Assembly: GCA_008015235.1 (NCBI GenBank)
Contig: SSFF01000015.1
Coordinates: forward strand, 90,727 to 154,726
DNA from: Rhodoferax sp.
GTDB lineage: Bacteria; Pseudomonadota; Gammaproteobacteria; Burkholderiales; Burkholderiaceae_C
Reading direction: 5' to 3'
Length of the DNA stretch: 64,000 nucleotides
The notes below the pieces were generated by a model. It saw only the letters and a program-made list of their open reading frames with translations. It did no database searches and had not been told where the DNA came from. Made by a program: the position numbers and the translations under genes. Positions 17,313 to 25,626 of this stretch are shown piece after piece. Every line of letters starts with the position of its first letter. Position 1 is the first letter of the stretch.

Positions 17313-17351
17313 AAGAAAAAGCCGCCGACAGCACGGGGCTGCAGGCGGCTT
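17313..17351 (-). terminator. Terminator after maeB
   Basis: On the minus strand AAGCCGCC pairs with GGCGGCTT around a loop containing a second small stem (GCAG/CTGC), followed by TTTCTT. It lies 32 bp downstream of the maeB stop. Confidence 0.82.
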
Positions 17352-17382
17352 GAATGGGGTGCTTGCTGGGGTGAAGCGCCGA

Positions 17383-19680
17383 TCAGAAGGCGTTGGCCGC
17401 CTTGGCAGCTGCCAGTGCAGTCATGTTCACGATGCGGCGCACCGTGGCCGAGGGGTTGAGCACATAGGCGCTGGCGGCGGCACCCAGCAGGATCGGGCCC
17501 ACGGTCACGTTGTGGCCCGAGGTCATCTTGAGCACGCTGAACAGGATGTTGGCCGAATCCAGGTTCGGGCAGATCAGGATGTTGGCCTCGCCGTGCAGGG
17601 TGCTGTCCATGGTGGCGTGGCTGCGCACTTCGTCGCTGAAGGCAGCGTCGCCGTGCATTTCTCCATCGCATTCCACGTCGGGGCAGGCGGCGGCAAACAG
17701 GTCGCGGGCACGGCGCATCTTCAGGGCCGAGGCGCGGCTGCTGGAGCCGAAGTTGGAGTGCGACAGGAAGGCCACCTTGGGCGGCAGGCCGAATCGGCGC
17801 ACTTCTTCCACGGCCATCTGGGCAATCGCGGCCAGCAGCTCGGCACTCGGGTCTTCGTTGACGAATGTGTCGGCAATGAAGAGCGTGTGCTTTTCCAGCA
17901 TCAGGGCATTGAGCGTGGCCAGGCCCGGGGCACCTTCCTTGATGCCAATGACATCGCGGATGTGGTCCAGGTGCACGTCGAAGCGGCCATGCAGGCCGCA
18001 GATCATGGCGTCGGCATCACCGAGCTTGACCATCAGCGAGGCAATGGTGGTGGTGCTGCGGCGCACCGCGGCCTTGGCCGCTTCAGGGCTGACGCCGCGC
18101 CGGCCCAGGATGCGGTGGTAGGTTTCCCAGTACTGGCGGAAGCGTGGGTCGTCTTCGGGGTTCACGCATTCCACGTTGTCGCCGAGCTTCAGGCGCAGGC
18201 CCGACTTGGCAATGCGCGCCTCGATCACCGCCGGGCGGCCGATCAGGATGGGCTGGGCCAGGCCCTCGTCCAGTGCCACCTGGGCGGCACGCAGCACGCG
18301 CTCGTCTTCGCCTTCGGCATAGGCCACGCGCTGCGGCGTGGCCTTGCGTGCGGCGTTGAACACCGGGCGCATCACCATGCCGGTGGAGTAGACAAAGCGC
18401 ATCAGGCTTTGGCGGTAGGCCTCCATGTCGGCAATCGGGCGGGTGGCCACGCCGGATTCGGCGGCGGCCTGGGCCACGGCCGGGGCAATGCGCAGGATCA
18501 GGCGCGAGTCAAAGGGCTTGGGAATCAGGTAGTCGGTTCCGAAGCTCAGCTCCTGCCCGGCGTAGGCATTGGCCACTTCCTCGCTGATGTCGGCCTTGGC
18601 CAGTGCCGCGATCTCGCGCACGCAGGCCAGCTTCATGGCTTCGGTGATCTTGCTGGCGCCACAGTCCAAGGCGCCGCGGAAGATATAGGGGAAACACAGC
18701 ACGTTGTTGACCTGGTTCGGGTAGTCCGAGCGGCCCGTGGCGATGATGCAGTCCGGGCGCACTTCCTTGGCCAGTTCGGGGCGGATTTCGGGCTCGGGGT
18801 TGGCCAGCGCCAGGATGATGGGGGTGCGGCCCATGCTCTTGACCATGTCGGCGGTCAGCACGCCGGCGGCCGAGCAGCCCAGGAACACATCGGCCCCGGC
18901 AACCACGTCGGCCAGGGTGCGCAGATCGCTCTTCTGCGCAAAGCGGGCCTTGGACTCGTCATAGCCACCGGGGCGGCCCTCGTAGATCAGGCCCTTGGAG
19001 TCGCAGACGAACACGTTCTTGGCCTGCACACCCAGGCCCACCATGACGTTGAGGCAGGCCAGTGCGGCCGCACCCGCGCCCGATACCGCCACCTTCACGT
19101 CTTCAATGCGCTTGCCCACCAGCTCCAGTCCGTTGAGCAGTGCAGCGCTGGAGATGATGGCGGTGCCATGCTGGTCGTCATGGAACACCGGGATGTTCAT
19201 GCGCTCGCTGAGTTTTTGCTCGATGTAGAAGCACTCGGGCGCCTTGATGTCTTCGAGGTTGATGCCGCCCAGCGTGGGTTCCATGGCGGCAATGATCTCG
19301 ATGAGTTTGTCGGGGTCGTTCTCGGCCAGCTCGATGTCGAACACGTCGACCCCGGCGAATTTCTTGAACAGGCAGCCCTTGCCTTCCATCACCGGCTTAC
19401 CGGCCAGCGGGCCGATGTTGCCCAGGCCCAGCACGGCGGTGCCGTTGGTGATGACGCCCACCAGGTTGCCGCGGCTGGTGTACTCGTACGCGAGGCTGGG
19501 GTCGGCCTGGATGTCCAGGCAGGGGTAGGCCACGCCGGGCGAATAGGCCAGCGACAGGTCGCGCTGGTTGGTCAGGGGTTTGGTGGGTTGGACCGCAATC
19601 TTGCCGCGACTGGGCTGGCAGTGGTAGGCGCGTGCAGCATCACGCAGCATGCTTTCTGCGGGGGACAACTCTTGGGACAT
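17383..19680 (-). CDS. maeB: NADP-dependent malic enzyme with phosphotransacetylase-like C-terminal domain
   Basis: 765 residues, the usual MaeB length. It decarboxylates malate to pyruvate, forming NADPH. The N-terminal malic domain includes [51 protein letters not shown], and the metal-binding [10 protein letters not shown]. The NAD(P)-binding part has [12 protein letters not shown]. From about residue 440 a PTA/PTB-like domain follows, which in MaeB is regulatory (acetyl-CoA responsive) rather than catalytic. The start at MSQELSPAE follows the family; the in-frame upstream extension is not conserved in character. Confidence 0.95.
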   Translation of the reverse strand: MSQELSPAESMLRDAARAYHCQPSRGKIAVQPTKPLTNQRDLSLAYSPGVAYPCLDIQADPSLAYEYTSRGNLVGVITNGTAVLGLGNIGPLAGKPVMEGKGCLFKKFAGVDVFDIELAENDPDKLIEIIAAMEPTLGGINLEDIKAPECFYIEQKLSERMNIPVFHDDQHGTAIISSAALLNGLELVGKRIEDVKVAVSGAGAAALACLNVMVGLGVQAKNVFVCDSKGLIYEGRPGGYDESKARFAQKSDLRTLADVVAGADVFLGCSAAGVLTADMVKSMGRTPIILALANPEPEIRPELAKEVRPDCIIATGRSDYPNQVNNVLCFPYIFRGALDCGASKITEAMKLACVREIAALAKADISEEVANAYAGQELSFGTDYLIPKPFDSRLILRIAPAVAQAAAESGVATRPIADMEAYRQSLMRFVYSTGMVMRPVFNAARKATPQRVAYAEGEDERVLRAAQVALDEGLAQPILIGRPAVIEARIAKSGLRLKLGDNVECVNPEDDPRFRQYWETYHRILGRRGVSPEAAKAAVRRSTTTIASLMVKLGDADAMICGLHGRFDVHLDHIRDVIGIKEGAPGLATLNALMLEKHTLFIADTFVNEDPSAELLAAIAQMAVEEVRRFGLPPKVAFLSHSNFGSSSRASALKMRRARDLFAAACPDVECDGEMHGDAAFSDEVRSHATMDSTLHGEANILICPNLDSANILFSVLKMTSGHNVTVGPILLGAAASAYVLNPSATVRRIVNMTALAAAKAANAF

Positions 19681-19827
19681 GGGGAAACTCCAAATAACAG
19701 CGACAGGGGCCTGCAACAGGCACCCGCCAGAAACAAATACCTGCACAGCCTGTTGGCAGGGGATGCCAGGCCGTGCGCTGCGCTGAAGCTGTGTGGCAGG
19801 GGTGTCTGCCACAAAGGGGCTGGCCTT

Positions 19828-21069
19828 TTAGGCCAGCAAGTCGGCCAGGGCCCGTGCAATGACTTTGGTGGCGCGTCGCAAGTCATCCAGGTCCAGGCGC
19901 TCGTCAGCACGCTTGGCATTCGACTCTAGCACGGTCCGGGGGCCGGCGCCGTAAATGACACCGGGAATCCCGCGTTCCACGTACAGGCGCACGTCGGTGT
20001 ACAGCGGCGTGCCCAGGGCCGGGATCGGTTCGCCGAAGACTTCGCCTCCATGCTTTTGCAGCGCGGCCACCAGGGGCTGGTTGCCTGGCAGCGGTTTCAT
20101 GGCATTGGCCAGCAGCATGCGACGCACGTCGACGCGGATGCCCTTCTGGCCGCGCGGCGGGGTGTAGCTGGCCGCAGCGGCAGCGATCACGTCGCGCATT
20201 TCCTGTTCCACCGCCGCCGAGTCTTCCTCGGGGATCATGCGGCGGTCGAGCTTGAACACCACCTTGCCCGGAATGACGTTGGTGTTGGTGCCGCCGGAGA
20301 TGAGGCCGATGTTCAGGTAGGGGTGGGTGATGCCTTCGACCTGGGAGCGGATCTTCTTGTATTCGGCATTGCGGGCATAGAGCGCATTCATGATGTGCAC
20401 CGCGCCCTGCAGAGCGTCGGTGCCGCTGTCGGGAATGGCAGCATGGCTCATCTCGCCATGCACGGTCACTTCCATCTGCAGGCAGCCGTTGTGGGCGACT
20501 ACCACTTGGTAGCTGAAGCCCGCAGCGATCATCAGGTCAGGCTTGGTTAGGCCCTGTGCCAGCAGCCAGCCTGGGCCGACATCGCCGCCAAACTCCTCGT
20601 CGTAGGTGAAGTGCAGTTCCACGTTGCCTTGGGTAGGCTGGGCCACGGCTTCGAGCGCGCGCACGGCAAAGGTGAAGGTGGAAAAGTCGCACTTGCTCAC
20701 GGCGGCGGCGCGGCCATAGATCTTGCCGTCGGCAATCTCGCCGCCGTAGGGTGGATGCGTCCAACCGTCGCCCGGGGGAACCACGTCACCGTGGGCATTG
20801 AGTGCAATCGTTTTGCCAGCACCGTATTTCCGGCGAACGATCAGGTTGGTAATCGTTTCCAGTCCAGCCGCTGTTACATCGGCTTGCGGCGGTGCATGCT
20901 TTTCGGCTTCCATGCCAAAGCCATGCAGCAACTCCACCGTCCGAAGTGCGTGGGGTGTGTTGTTGCCCGGGGGCGTGTCGGTGGGAACGCGGATGAGTTC
21001 CTGCAGAAAGGCCACCTGTTCGTCAAAGTGGGCGTCGATCCAGGCGTCGAGTTGGGCGTAGTGGGTCAT
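19828..21069 (-). CDS. M20-family amidohydrolase/peptidase (ArgE/DapE-like)
   Basis: 413 residues. Metal ligands of the M20 family are visible: NAHGDVV (His93, Asp95), YGRAAAVSKCD (Asp), TYDEEFGGD (Glu-Glu pair) and a C-terminal His-poor end. Its exact substrate is unclear. It lies 13 bp downstream of the UraD-AllC fusion in a ureide catabolism block, so a role in nitrogen release from ureides or carbamoyl amino acids is plausible. The in-frame extension upstream of MTHYAQLD overlaps the preceding gene and is rejected. Confidence 0.87.
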   Translation of the reverse strand: MTHYAQLDAWIDAHFDEQVAFLQELIRVPTDTPPGNNTPHALRTVELLHGFGMEAEKHAPPQADVTAAGLETITNLIVRRKYGAGKTIALNAHGDVVPPGDGWTHPPYGGEIADGKIYGRAAAVSKCDFSTFTFAVRALEAVAQPTQGNVELHFTYDEEFGGDVGPGWLLAQGLTKPDLMIAAGFSYQVVVAHNGCLQMEVTVHGEMSHAAIPDSGTDALQGAVHIMNALYARNAEYKKIRSQVEGITHPYLNIGLISGGTNTNVIPGKVVFKLDRRMIPEEDSAAVEQEMRDVIAAAAASYTPPRGQKGIRVDVRRMLLANAMKPLPGNQPLVAALQKHGGEVFGEPIPALGTPLYTDVRLYVERGIPGVIYGAGPRTVLESNAKRADERLDLDDLRRATKVIARALADLLA

Positions 21070-21082
21070 TGTGGTGCGGGGT

Positions 21083-22876
21083 TTATTCGGTTGCGAGCTG
21101 TTCGACGAGGTGTGTGAAGGCCTGCACGGCCAGTTCCATGTCGTCGCTGGTGGTGGATTCGAGCGGGTTGTGGCTGATGCCGCTGTTCTGCCCACGCACG
21201 AACAGCATGGCCTGCGGCATCAGTTCGTGCAGCTTCATGGCATCGTGCCCGGCGCCGCTGGGCATGCGGTGCACCGGCAGGCCAGTGGCGGCCACGGCCG
21301 CTTCCCAGCGCGCCTGCCAGGCCGGGGCGCTGGGGGCGGCACTGGCGCGCATGGACTCTCGTACGCTGTGGTGCAGTCCGCGCTGTTCGCAGATGCGCGC
21401 CAACTGTGCCAGCACATCACGTTCCAGGGCATCGCGCTGGGCGTTGCTGGGGGCACGCAGGTCCAGCGAGAACTGGCAACGCCCCGGCACCACGTTGACC
21501 GAACCCGCAGGCACCTGGAGCTGGCCCACCGTCGCCACCGAGTCGCCATCGGCGCGGGCGCGCTGCTCCATGAAGAGCATGAGTTCGGCCACGGCCACGG
21601 CCGCGTCGCGGCGACGGTCCATGGGCGTGGTGCCGGCGTGGCTGGCGGTGCCCACTACTTCGCACTGGTAGCGCACGCTGGCATTGATGGAGGTGACCAC
21701 CCCCAGTGGCAGGTTGATCTCATTGAGTACCGGCCCTTGCTCGATGTGCACTTCGACAAAGCCCAGGTAGTCGTCCGCCTTGCGGCGCAGGGTCGGGATG
21801 TCGTCCACGCACAAGCCGGCGTGCTGCATGGCGGCGCGCATCGTGATGCCCTGGGCGTCCACCTGCTCCAGCCATTCGCTCTTGAAATCGCCTACCAGTG
21901 CGCCGGAGCCCAGAAAGGTGGCGGGGTAGCGCTGGCCTTCTTCCTCGGCAAAGGCCACCACTTCGAGCGCGAACGGCAGACGCCGCTGCGCGGCGTGGAG
22001 CTGTCGCACCACTTCCAGCGGCACGAAGATGCCCAGGCGGCCGTCGTATTTGCCGCCATTGCGGACGGTGTCGTAGTGGCTTCCGGTTAACAGTGTTTTG
22101 GGTGTCTGGCCCGCATATTCATTGTGTAGTTTGCTACTACATTCATAGCGTCCGACCACATTGCCGACGGCGTCAATGTGCACACTGTCGAAGCCGCAGT
22201 CGTGCATGTTCTTGGCGATACGCTGTGCGCAGGCGCGGTGGGCGTCGCTGAGGTAGGTGACAGTGAGCTGGCCCTGTTCGGCGTAGGGCGGCTCCGAGTG
22301 CTGGGCCAGGGCCTCGTGCCAGTCCCACACGCGGTTGCCGGCTTCGGGCTGCGCGCCGAACTTGTCCTGCAGCCTGATTTCGGCAATGCGGTGGATGTTG
22401 CGCAGGCACTCCTCGCGCTCGAAGTCGGGGTGGCCCTGCAGGCGGCGCTCGAACGTGGCAATGATCTCGGCCTTGGTGAGGCCGGTGCCGCGCGGGCCGC
22501 GCACCGCCAGGATGAAGGGAAAGCCGAACTTGGCGTTGTAGGCCGCATTGAGCTGCTGGATCTTGGCGAACTCCTCCGGGGTGCACTGGGTCAGGCCGGC
22601 CTTGGTCTGCTCATTGGTGCTCTCGGCCGTCAGGCTTTTGGCGACCATGGCCTTGCCGGCCAGTTCGGGGTGGGCGCGGATGAGCGCGAGCTGTGCGTCC
22701 AGCGGCACCTGTGCCAGCACCTGGGCGCAGGCGTGCTTGAGCTGGGCCAGCGATGCAAAGGGGCGCTGCGCTAGAGCCTGCTCGGCGATCCAGGGCGAGT
22801 GTTCGTACAGGCCATCGAGCCGGGCCACGGCCTCGCTCAACGGGGCGGCATTGAGTTGTTCCAGTGTCAGTGCCAT
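21083..22876 (-). CDS. Fusion of OHCU decarboxylase (UraD) and allantoate amidohydrolase (AllC)
   Basis: 597 residues, two enzymes in one chain. Residues 1 to about 165 are OHCU decarboxylase (HPELAGK, AYNAKFGFPFILAVRG), which finishes uric acid oxidation to S-allantoin. Residues about 190-597 are an M20 allantoate amidohydrolase (LLTGSHYDTVRNGGKYDG, FAEEEGQRYP, HAGTTPMDRRRDA, SGAGHDAM), which releases ammonia from allantoate. Residues about 243-262 (ECSSKLHNEYAGQTPKT) are encoded by repeat copy R3, inserted in frame just before the first metal-binding motif. Puu E follows the same strand upstream; start MALTLEQLN fits UraD. Confidence 0.92.
   Translation of the reverse strand: MALTLEQLNAAPLSEAVARLDGLYEHSPWIAEQALAQRPFASLAQLKHACAQVLAQVPLDAQLALIRAHPELAGKAMVAKSLTAESTNEQTKAGLTQCTPEEFAKIQQLNAAYNAKFGFPFILAVRGPRGTGLTKAEIIATFERRLQGHPDFEREECLRNIHRIAEIRLQDKFGAQPEAGNRVWDWHEALAQHSEPPYAEQGQLTVTYLSDAHRACAQRIAKNMHDCGFDSVHIDAVGNVVGRYECSSKLHNEYAGQTPKTLLTGSHYDTVRNGGKYDGRLGIFVPLEVVRQLHAAQRRLPFALEVVAFAEEEGQRYPATFLGSGALVGDFKSEWLEQVDAQGITMRAAMQHAGLCVDDIPTLRRKADDYLGFVEVHIEQGPVLNEINLPLGVVTSINASVRYQCEVVGTASHAGTTPMDRRRDAAVAVAELMLFMEQRARADGDSVATVGQLQVPAGSVNVVPGRCQFSLDLRAPSNAQRDALERDVLAQLARICEQRGLHHSVRESMRASAAPSAPAWQARWEAAVAATGLPVHRMPSGAGHDAMKLHELMPQAMLFVRGQNSGISHNPLESTTSDDMELAVQAFTHLVEQLATE
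22091..22149 (-). repeat. Dispersed ~57-bp repeat, copy R3 (inside uraD-allC)
   Basis: On the minus strand GCTATGAATGTAGTAGC is followed by an AT-rich stretch and ATGCGGGCCAGACACCC, matching copies R7 and R8. It lies entirely in coding sequence, in frame, without stop codons. Confidence 0.62.
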
Positions 22877-22881
22877 GGTGC

Positions 22882-23868
22882 TTACACGCTGGTGGGGGGC
22901 TGGTAGGGGTGGGTGGCACGCCAGTGGCGGGCGATGTCTAGGCGGCGGCAGACCCACACGTCGGCATGGCGTTCGATGTGGTCCAGGAAGCGCTGCAGAG
23001 CGGTGATGCGCCCCGGCCTGCCCAGCAGGCGGCAGTGCATGCCGATGCTCATCATGGCCGGCTGGTTCAGCCCGTTGGGGTCGCCCTCGGCATAGAGGGT
23101 GTCAAAGCTGTCCTTCATGTACTGGAAGAACGGGTCGGCGTGCGAGTAGCCCTGGGGAAGGGCAAAGCGCATGTCGTTGCAGTCCAGCGTGTAGGGCACG
23201 ATCAGTTGCGGCACCACCGTGCCATCAGTGCGCTGCACTTCCATCCAAAACGGCAGGTCGTCGCCATAGTAGTCACTGTCGTATTCAAAGCCGCCGTAGT
23301 CGGCCACCAGGCGTCGCGTGCGCGGGCTGTCGCGGCCGGTGTACCAGCCCAGAGCACGTTCTCCCGTGAGCTTCTCAATGGCCTGCATCCCCAGTCGCAT
23401 GTGCTCGCGCTCGGTGGCTTCGTCGATGTTTTGGTAGTGAATCCAGCGCCAGCCGTGGCAGGCTATTTCGTGGCCAAGTTCCTTGAAGGCGGCGGTCAGG
23501 TCCGGGTGGCGCTCCAGTGCCATGCCGACGCCGAACACGGTCAGCGGCAGGCCGCGCTTTTCGAACTCGCGCAGGATGCGCCAGACCCCGACCCGCGATC
23601 CGTACTCGTAGATGCCGTCCATGCTGATGTGGCGGTCGGGGAAGCTCGCCGGGTTGAACATCTCGGACAGGAACTGCTCTGAACCGGCGTCGCCGTGCAG
23701 CACGCAGTTTTCGCCGCCCTCTTCGTAGTTCAGCACGAACTGCACTGCCACCCGTGCGCCACCGGGCCAGCGGGCGTGGGGTGGCTTGGGGCCGTAGCCT
23801 TTCAGGTCGCGCGGGTAGGTTGCGGTGCTTTGGTAAATGCCGTGGTAGCCGGGACGCTGAAAGCTCAT
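22882..23868 (-). CDS. puuE: Allantoinase PuuE (polysaccharide-deacetylase fold)
   Basis: 328 residues. It hydrolyses allantoin to allantoate without the amidohydrolase fold. The family's characteristic segments are VQFVLNYEEGGENCVLHGD, MDGIYEYGSRVGVWRIL, GHEIACHGWRWIHYQ and GWYTGRDSPRTRRLV. It lies 5 bp upstream of the UraD-AllC gene and overlaps the regulator gene by 4 bp, so regulator, puuE, uraD-allC and the M20 gene form one minus-strand operon that would carry OHCU to allantoate and beyond. Confidence 0.95.
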   Translation of the reverse strand: MSFQRPGYHGIYQSTATYPRDLKGYGPKPPHARWPGGARVAVQFVLNYEEGGENCVLHGDAGSEQFLSEMFNPASFPDRHISMDGIYEYGSRVGVWRILREFEKRGLPLTVFGVGMALERHPDLTAAFKELGHEIACHGWRWIHYQNIDEATEREHMRLGMQAIEKLTGERALGWYTGRDSPRTRRLVADYGGFEYDSDYYGDDLPFWMEVQRTDGTVVPQLIVPYTLDCNDMRFALPQGYSHADPFFQYMKDSFDTLYAEGDPNGLNQPAMMSIGMHCRLLGRPGRITALQRFLDHIERHADVWVCRRLDIARHWRATHPYQPPTSV

Positions 23869-24524
23869 GCCATCTCCTCTTCCAGGATGTTGAGCGTGGC
23901 TGCCACATTGCGCAGGTGCTCGTCCATGCGGCGCACGGCCAGCAGCTCGTCCCCGGCGCGCATGGCGTCAACCAGACTCGTGTGTTCGTCGACGGAGTGC
24001 GTGGCCGCCGTGGTGGACTGGTACATCAGCGTGATGAGTGCGCAGCGCGAAATCAGCTCGCCCAGCATGTCGGCCAGCACCGTGTTGCCCATGAGCTGGG
24101 CCATGTGCACATGGAAGTCGCCCAGCAGGGTGGTGCGCCCTGCCACATCACCGCGGGCAATGGCCATTTTTTCTTGCGCAATGTGGTCTTCCAGCGCGCG
24201 CAGCTGGGTTTCGTTTTGCTGCGCCATGAAAGCCTTGACCAAGCCCGCTTCCAGCATGCGGCGCACGCCAAAGACTTGGCGTGCTTCTTCGATGGACGGT
24301 GCTGCCACAAAGGCACCGCGTGCCGGCGAAAGCGTCACCAGGCGCTGTTGCGACAGCTGAAAAAGGGCCTGGCGCACCAGCGTGCGCGACACGCCAAACT
24401 GGTCGGCCAGGCGCTGCTCGGCCAGTTTGGCGCCGGGCTGCAGGCGGTGCTCGACAATGGCGCGGGTCAGCGACTCGACAATCGCTTCGGTGGGGGTGAC
24501 AGAAGGGGGATTGGGGGCGTGCAT
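23865..24524 (-). CDS. GntR-family transcriptional regulator, FCD subfamily
   Basis: 219 residues. N-terminal winged helix-turn-helix: AIVEHRLQPGAKLAEQRLADQFGVSRTLVRQALFQLSQQRLV. The C-terminal all-helical FCD ligand domain has GVRRMLEAGLV, DFHVHMAQLMGNTVL and HTSLVDAMRAGD with metal/ligand-binding His residues. It heads the puuE operon and is divergent from hiuH; an 18-bp perfect palindrome with a GTATAC core lies between, so it probably represses both units and responds to a ureide intermediate. Confidence 0.93.
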   Translation of the reverse strand: MHAPNPPSVTPTEAIVESLTRAIVEHRLQPGAKLAEQRLADQFGVSRTLVRQALFQLSQQRLVTLSPARGAFVAAPSIEEARQVFGVRRMLEAGLVKAFMAQQNETQLRALEDHIAQEKMAIARGDVAGRTTLLGDFHVHMAQLMGNTVLADMLGELISRCALITLMYQSTTAATHSVDEHTSLVDAMRAGDELLAVRRMDEHLRNVAATLNILEEEMA

Positions 24525-24548
24525 CGCCGCATGATAGCGAGATTCCCA

Positions 24549-24566
24549 AAAAGTGTATACACTTTT
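24549..24566. promoter_or_regulatory. 18-bp perfect palindrome, probable GntR/FCD operator
   Basis: AAAAGTGTATACACTTTT is a perfect inverted repeat in the 78-bp divergent region between the GntR regulator and hiuH. FCD-type GntR operators are commonly palindromes with a central GTATAC-like core, which supports autoregulation and control of hiuH from a single site. Confidence 0.8.
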
Positions 24567-24602
24567 ACCCCTCTGGGACTTACCCTGATCAAGGAGTTTG
24601 CC

Positions 24603-24956
24603 ATGGGCCTGAGCACCCACGTTTTGGACACGATGCACGGCTGCCCAGCCGCTGGGATGGAGGTGGCCTTGTACACCACCGAAGGGGAGGACGCCAACCT
24701 GGTCAAGCGCTTCACGCTCAATGCCGACGGCCGCAATCCAGACGGTCCGTTGTATGACAACGCCAGCCTGCGGGTGGGAACCTACCGACTGGTGTTTGAC
24801 GTAGCAGGCTACTTCAAGGCACGTGGCGTGGCCCTGCCCGAGCCCAACTTCCTGAACCGCGTGAGCCTCGACTTTGGCGTGGCCCATGCCGACCAGCACT
24901 ACCACGTGCCGCTGCTGGTCAGTCCCTGGAGCTATTCCACCTACCGTGGGTCCTGA
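24603..24956 (+). CDS. hiuH: 5-hydroxyisourate hydrolase (transthyretin-like)
   Basis: 117 residues. It hydrolyses 5-hydroxyisourate to OHCU, the substrate of UraD. It begins STHVLDTMHGCPAAGM with the catalytic His and ends with the diagnostic YRGS tetrapeptide. AAGGAG lies 7-12 bp upstream of the ATG. It is divergent from the puuE operon and together they cover HIU to allantoate; no urate oxidase or xanthine dehydrogenase is in this window. Confidence 0.97.
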   Translation: MGLSTHVLDTMHGCPAAGMEVALYTTEGEDANLVKRFTLNADGRNPDGPLYDNASLRVGTYRLVFDVAGYFKARGVALPEPNFLNRVSLDFGVAHADQHYHVPLLVSPWSYSTYRGS

Positions 24957-24977
24957 TCCGGGCCAATGAATCCATTG

Positions 24978-25002
24978 AAAAAGCCACCCGAGGGTGGCTT
25001 TT
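24978..25002. terminator. Bidirectional terminator between hiuH and grxD
   Basis: AAAAGCCACCC / GGGTGGCTTTT with a tiny loop; T-runs exist on both strands. It serves the converging hiuH and glutaredoxin genes. Confidence 0.88.
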
Positions 25003-25021
25003 GCGTGGGGGTAGGGGAAGG

Positions 25022-25339
25022 TCAGCCAGCAATCGTGGTCTGCAGTTCACCGTTTTCGTACATCTCCATCATGATGTCCGAACCACCGATGAACTCGCCC
25101 TTGACGTAGAGCTGCGGAATCGTGGGCCAGTTGCTGTATTCCTTGATGCCCTGGCGGATGGCGTCGTCTTCGAGCACGTTGACAGTCTTGATGGTCTTGG
25201 TGTCGACACCGCAAGCCTTCAGGATCTGTACGGCACGGCCGGAAAATCCGCATTGCGGGAAGCTGGCAGTCCCTTTCATGAAGAGCACGATGGGGTTGTT
25301 CTTGACCAGTTCGTCGATGCGTTGTTGGGTGTCGCTCAT
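25022..25339 (-). CDS. grxD: Monothiol glutaredoxin (Grx4 type)
   Basis: 105 residues. It has the CGFS active site (Cys30) after the family's [13 protein letters not shown], then [17 protein letters not shown]. Monothiol glutaredoxins bind and transfer [2Fe-2S] clusters with glutathione. The start [12 protein letters not shown] is the family norm; a longer in-frame N-terminus is less likely. It is a single gene converging with hiuH. Confidence 0.96.
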   Translation of the reverse strand: MSDTQQRIDELVKNNPIVLFMKGTASFPQCGFSGRAVQILKACGVDTKTIKTVNVLEDDAIRQGIKEYSNWPTIPQLYVKGEFIGGSDIMMEMYENGELQTTIAG

Positions 25340-25626
25340 GTCAGTTGGTTCCTTGCAAATCAATGGGCGCGATTATTCCACCTCCTTTTTTTCCCGACCT
25401 TGACCTGTCGCAATAGACGCAATGCCGGTGCGGGCATGGGGTGGGGGGGCTTGCACAGACCGGTAGATAGCGTTGTTTGTTTTGGTGAATCATTTAAATT
25501 CCATTGATTTGTAAAAATACGGCATTTAATTGCTCATAAATAAACCAAAAAGCGATATTCGCAATCATCTGCTGCCGCTATCCCGTTAACATTGCCATTC
25601 AAATCACCTATTTCTGGAGTTCCGCC
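25340..25626. other. Divergent intergenic region grxD / leuA, AT-rich leader
   Basis: A 287-bp region without a gene. The half nearest leuA (about 25460-25600) is markedly AT-rich relative to the surroundings and probably holds the leuA promoter. I saw no leucine-rich leader peptide, no obvious terminator/antiterminator pair and no clear riboswitch core. Confidence 0.6.

Noticed and set aside
19788..19812. Hairpin TGTGGCAG/CTGCCACA upstream of maeB
   Set aside because: No T-run on either strand, so not called as a terminator; too little evidence to call an operator.
17350..19929. An 859-codon open frame antisense to maeB
   Set aside because: Shadow of maeB, which carries all malic enzyme motifs on the minus strand; the antisense translation shows no family resemblance.
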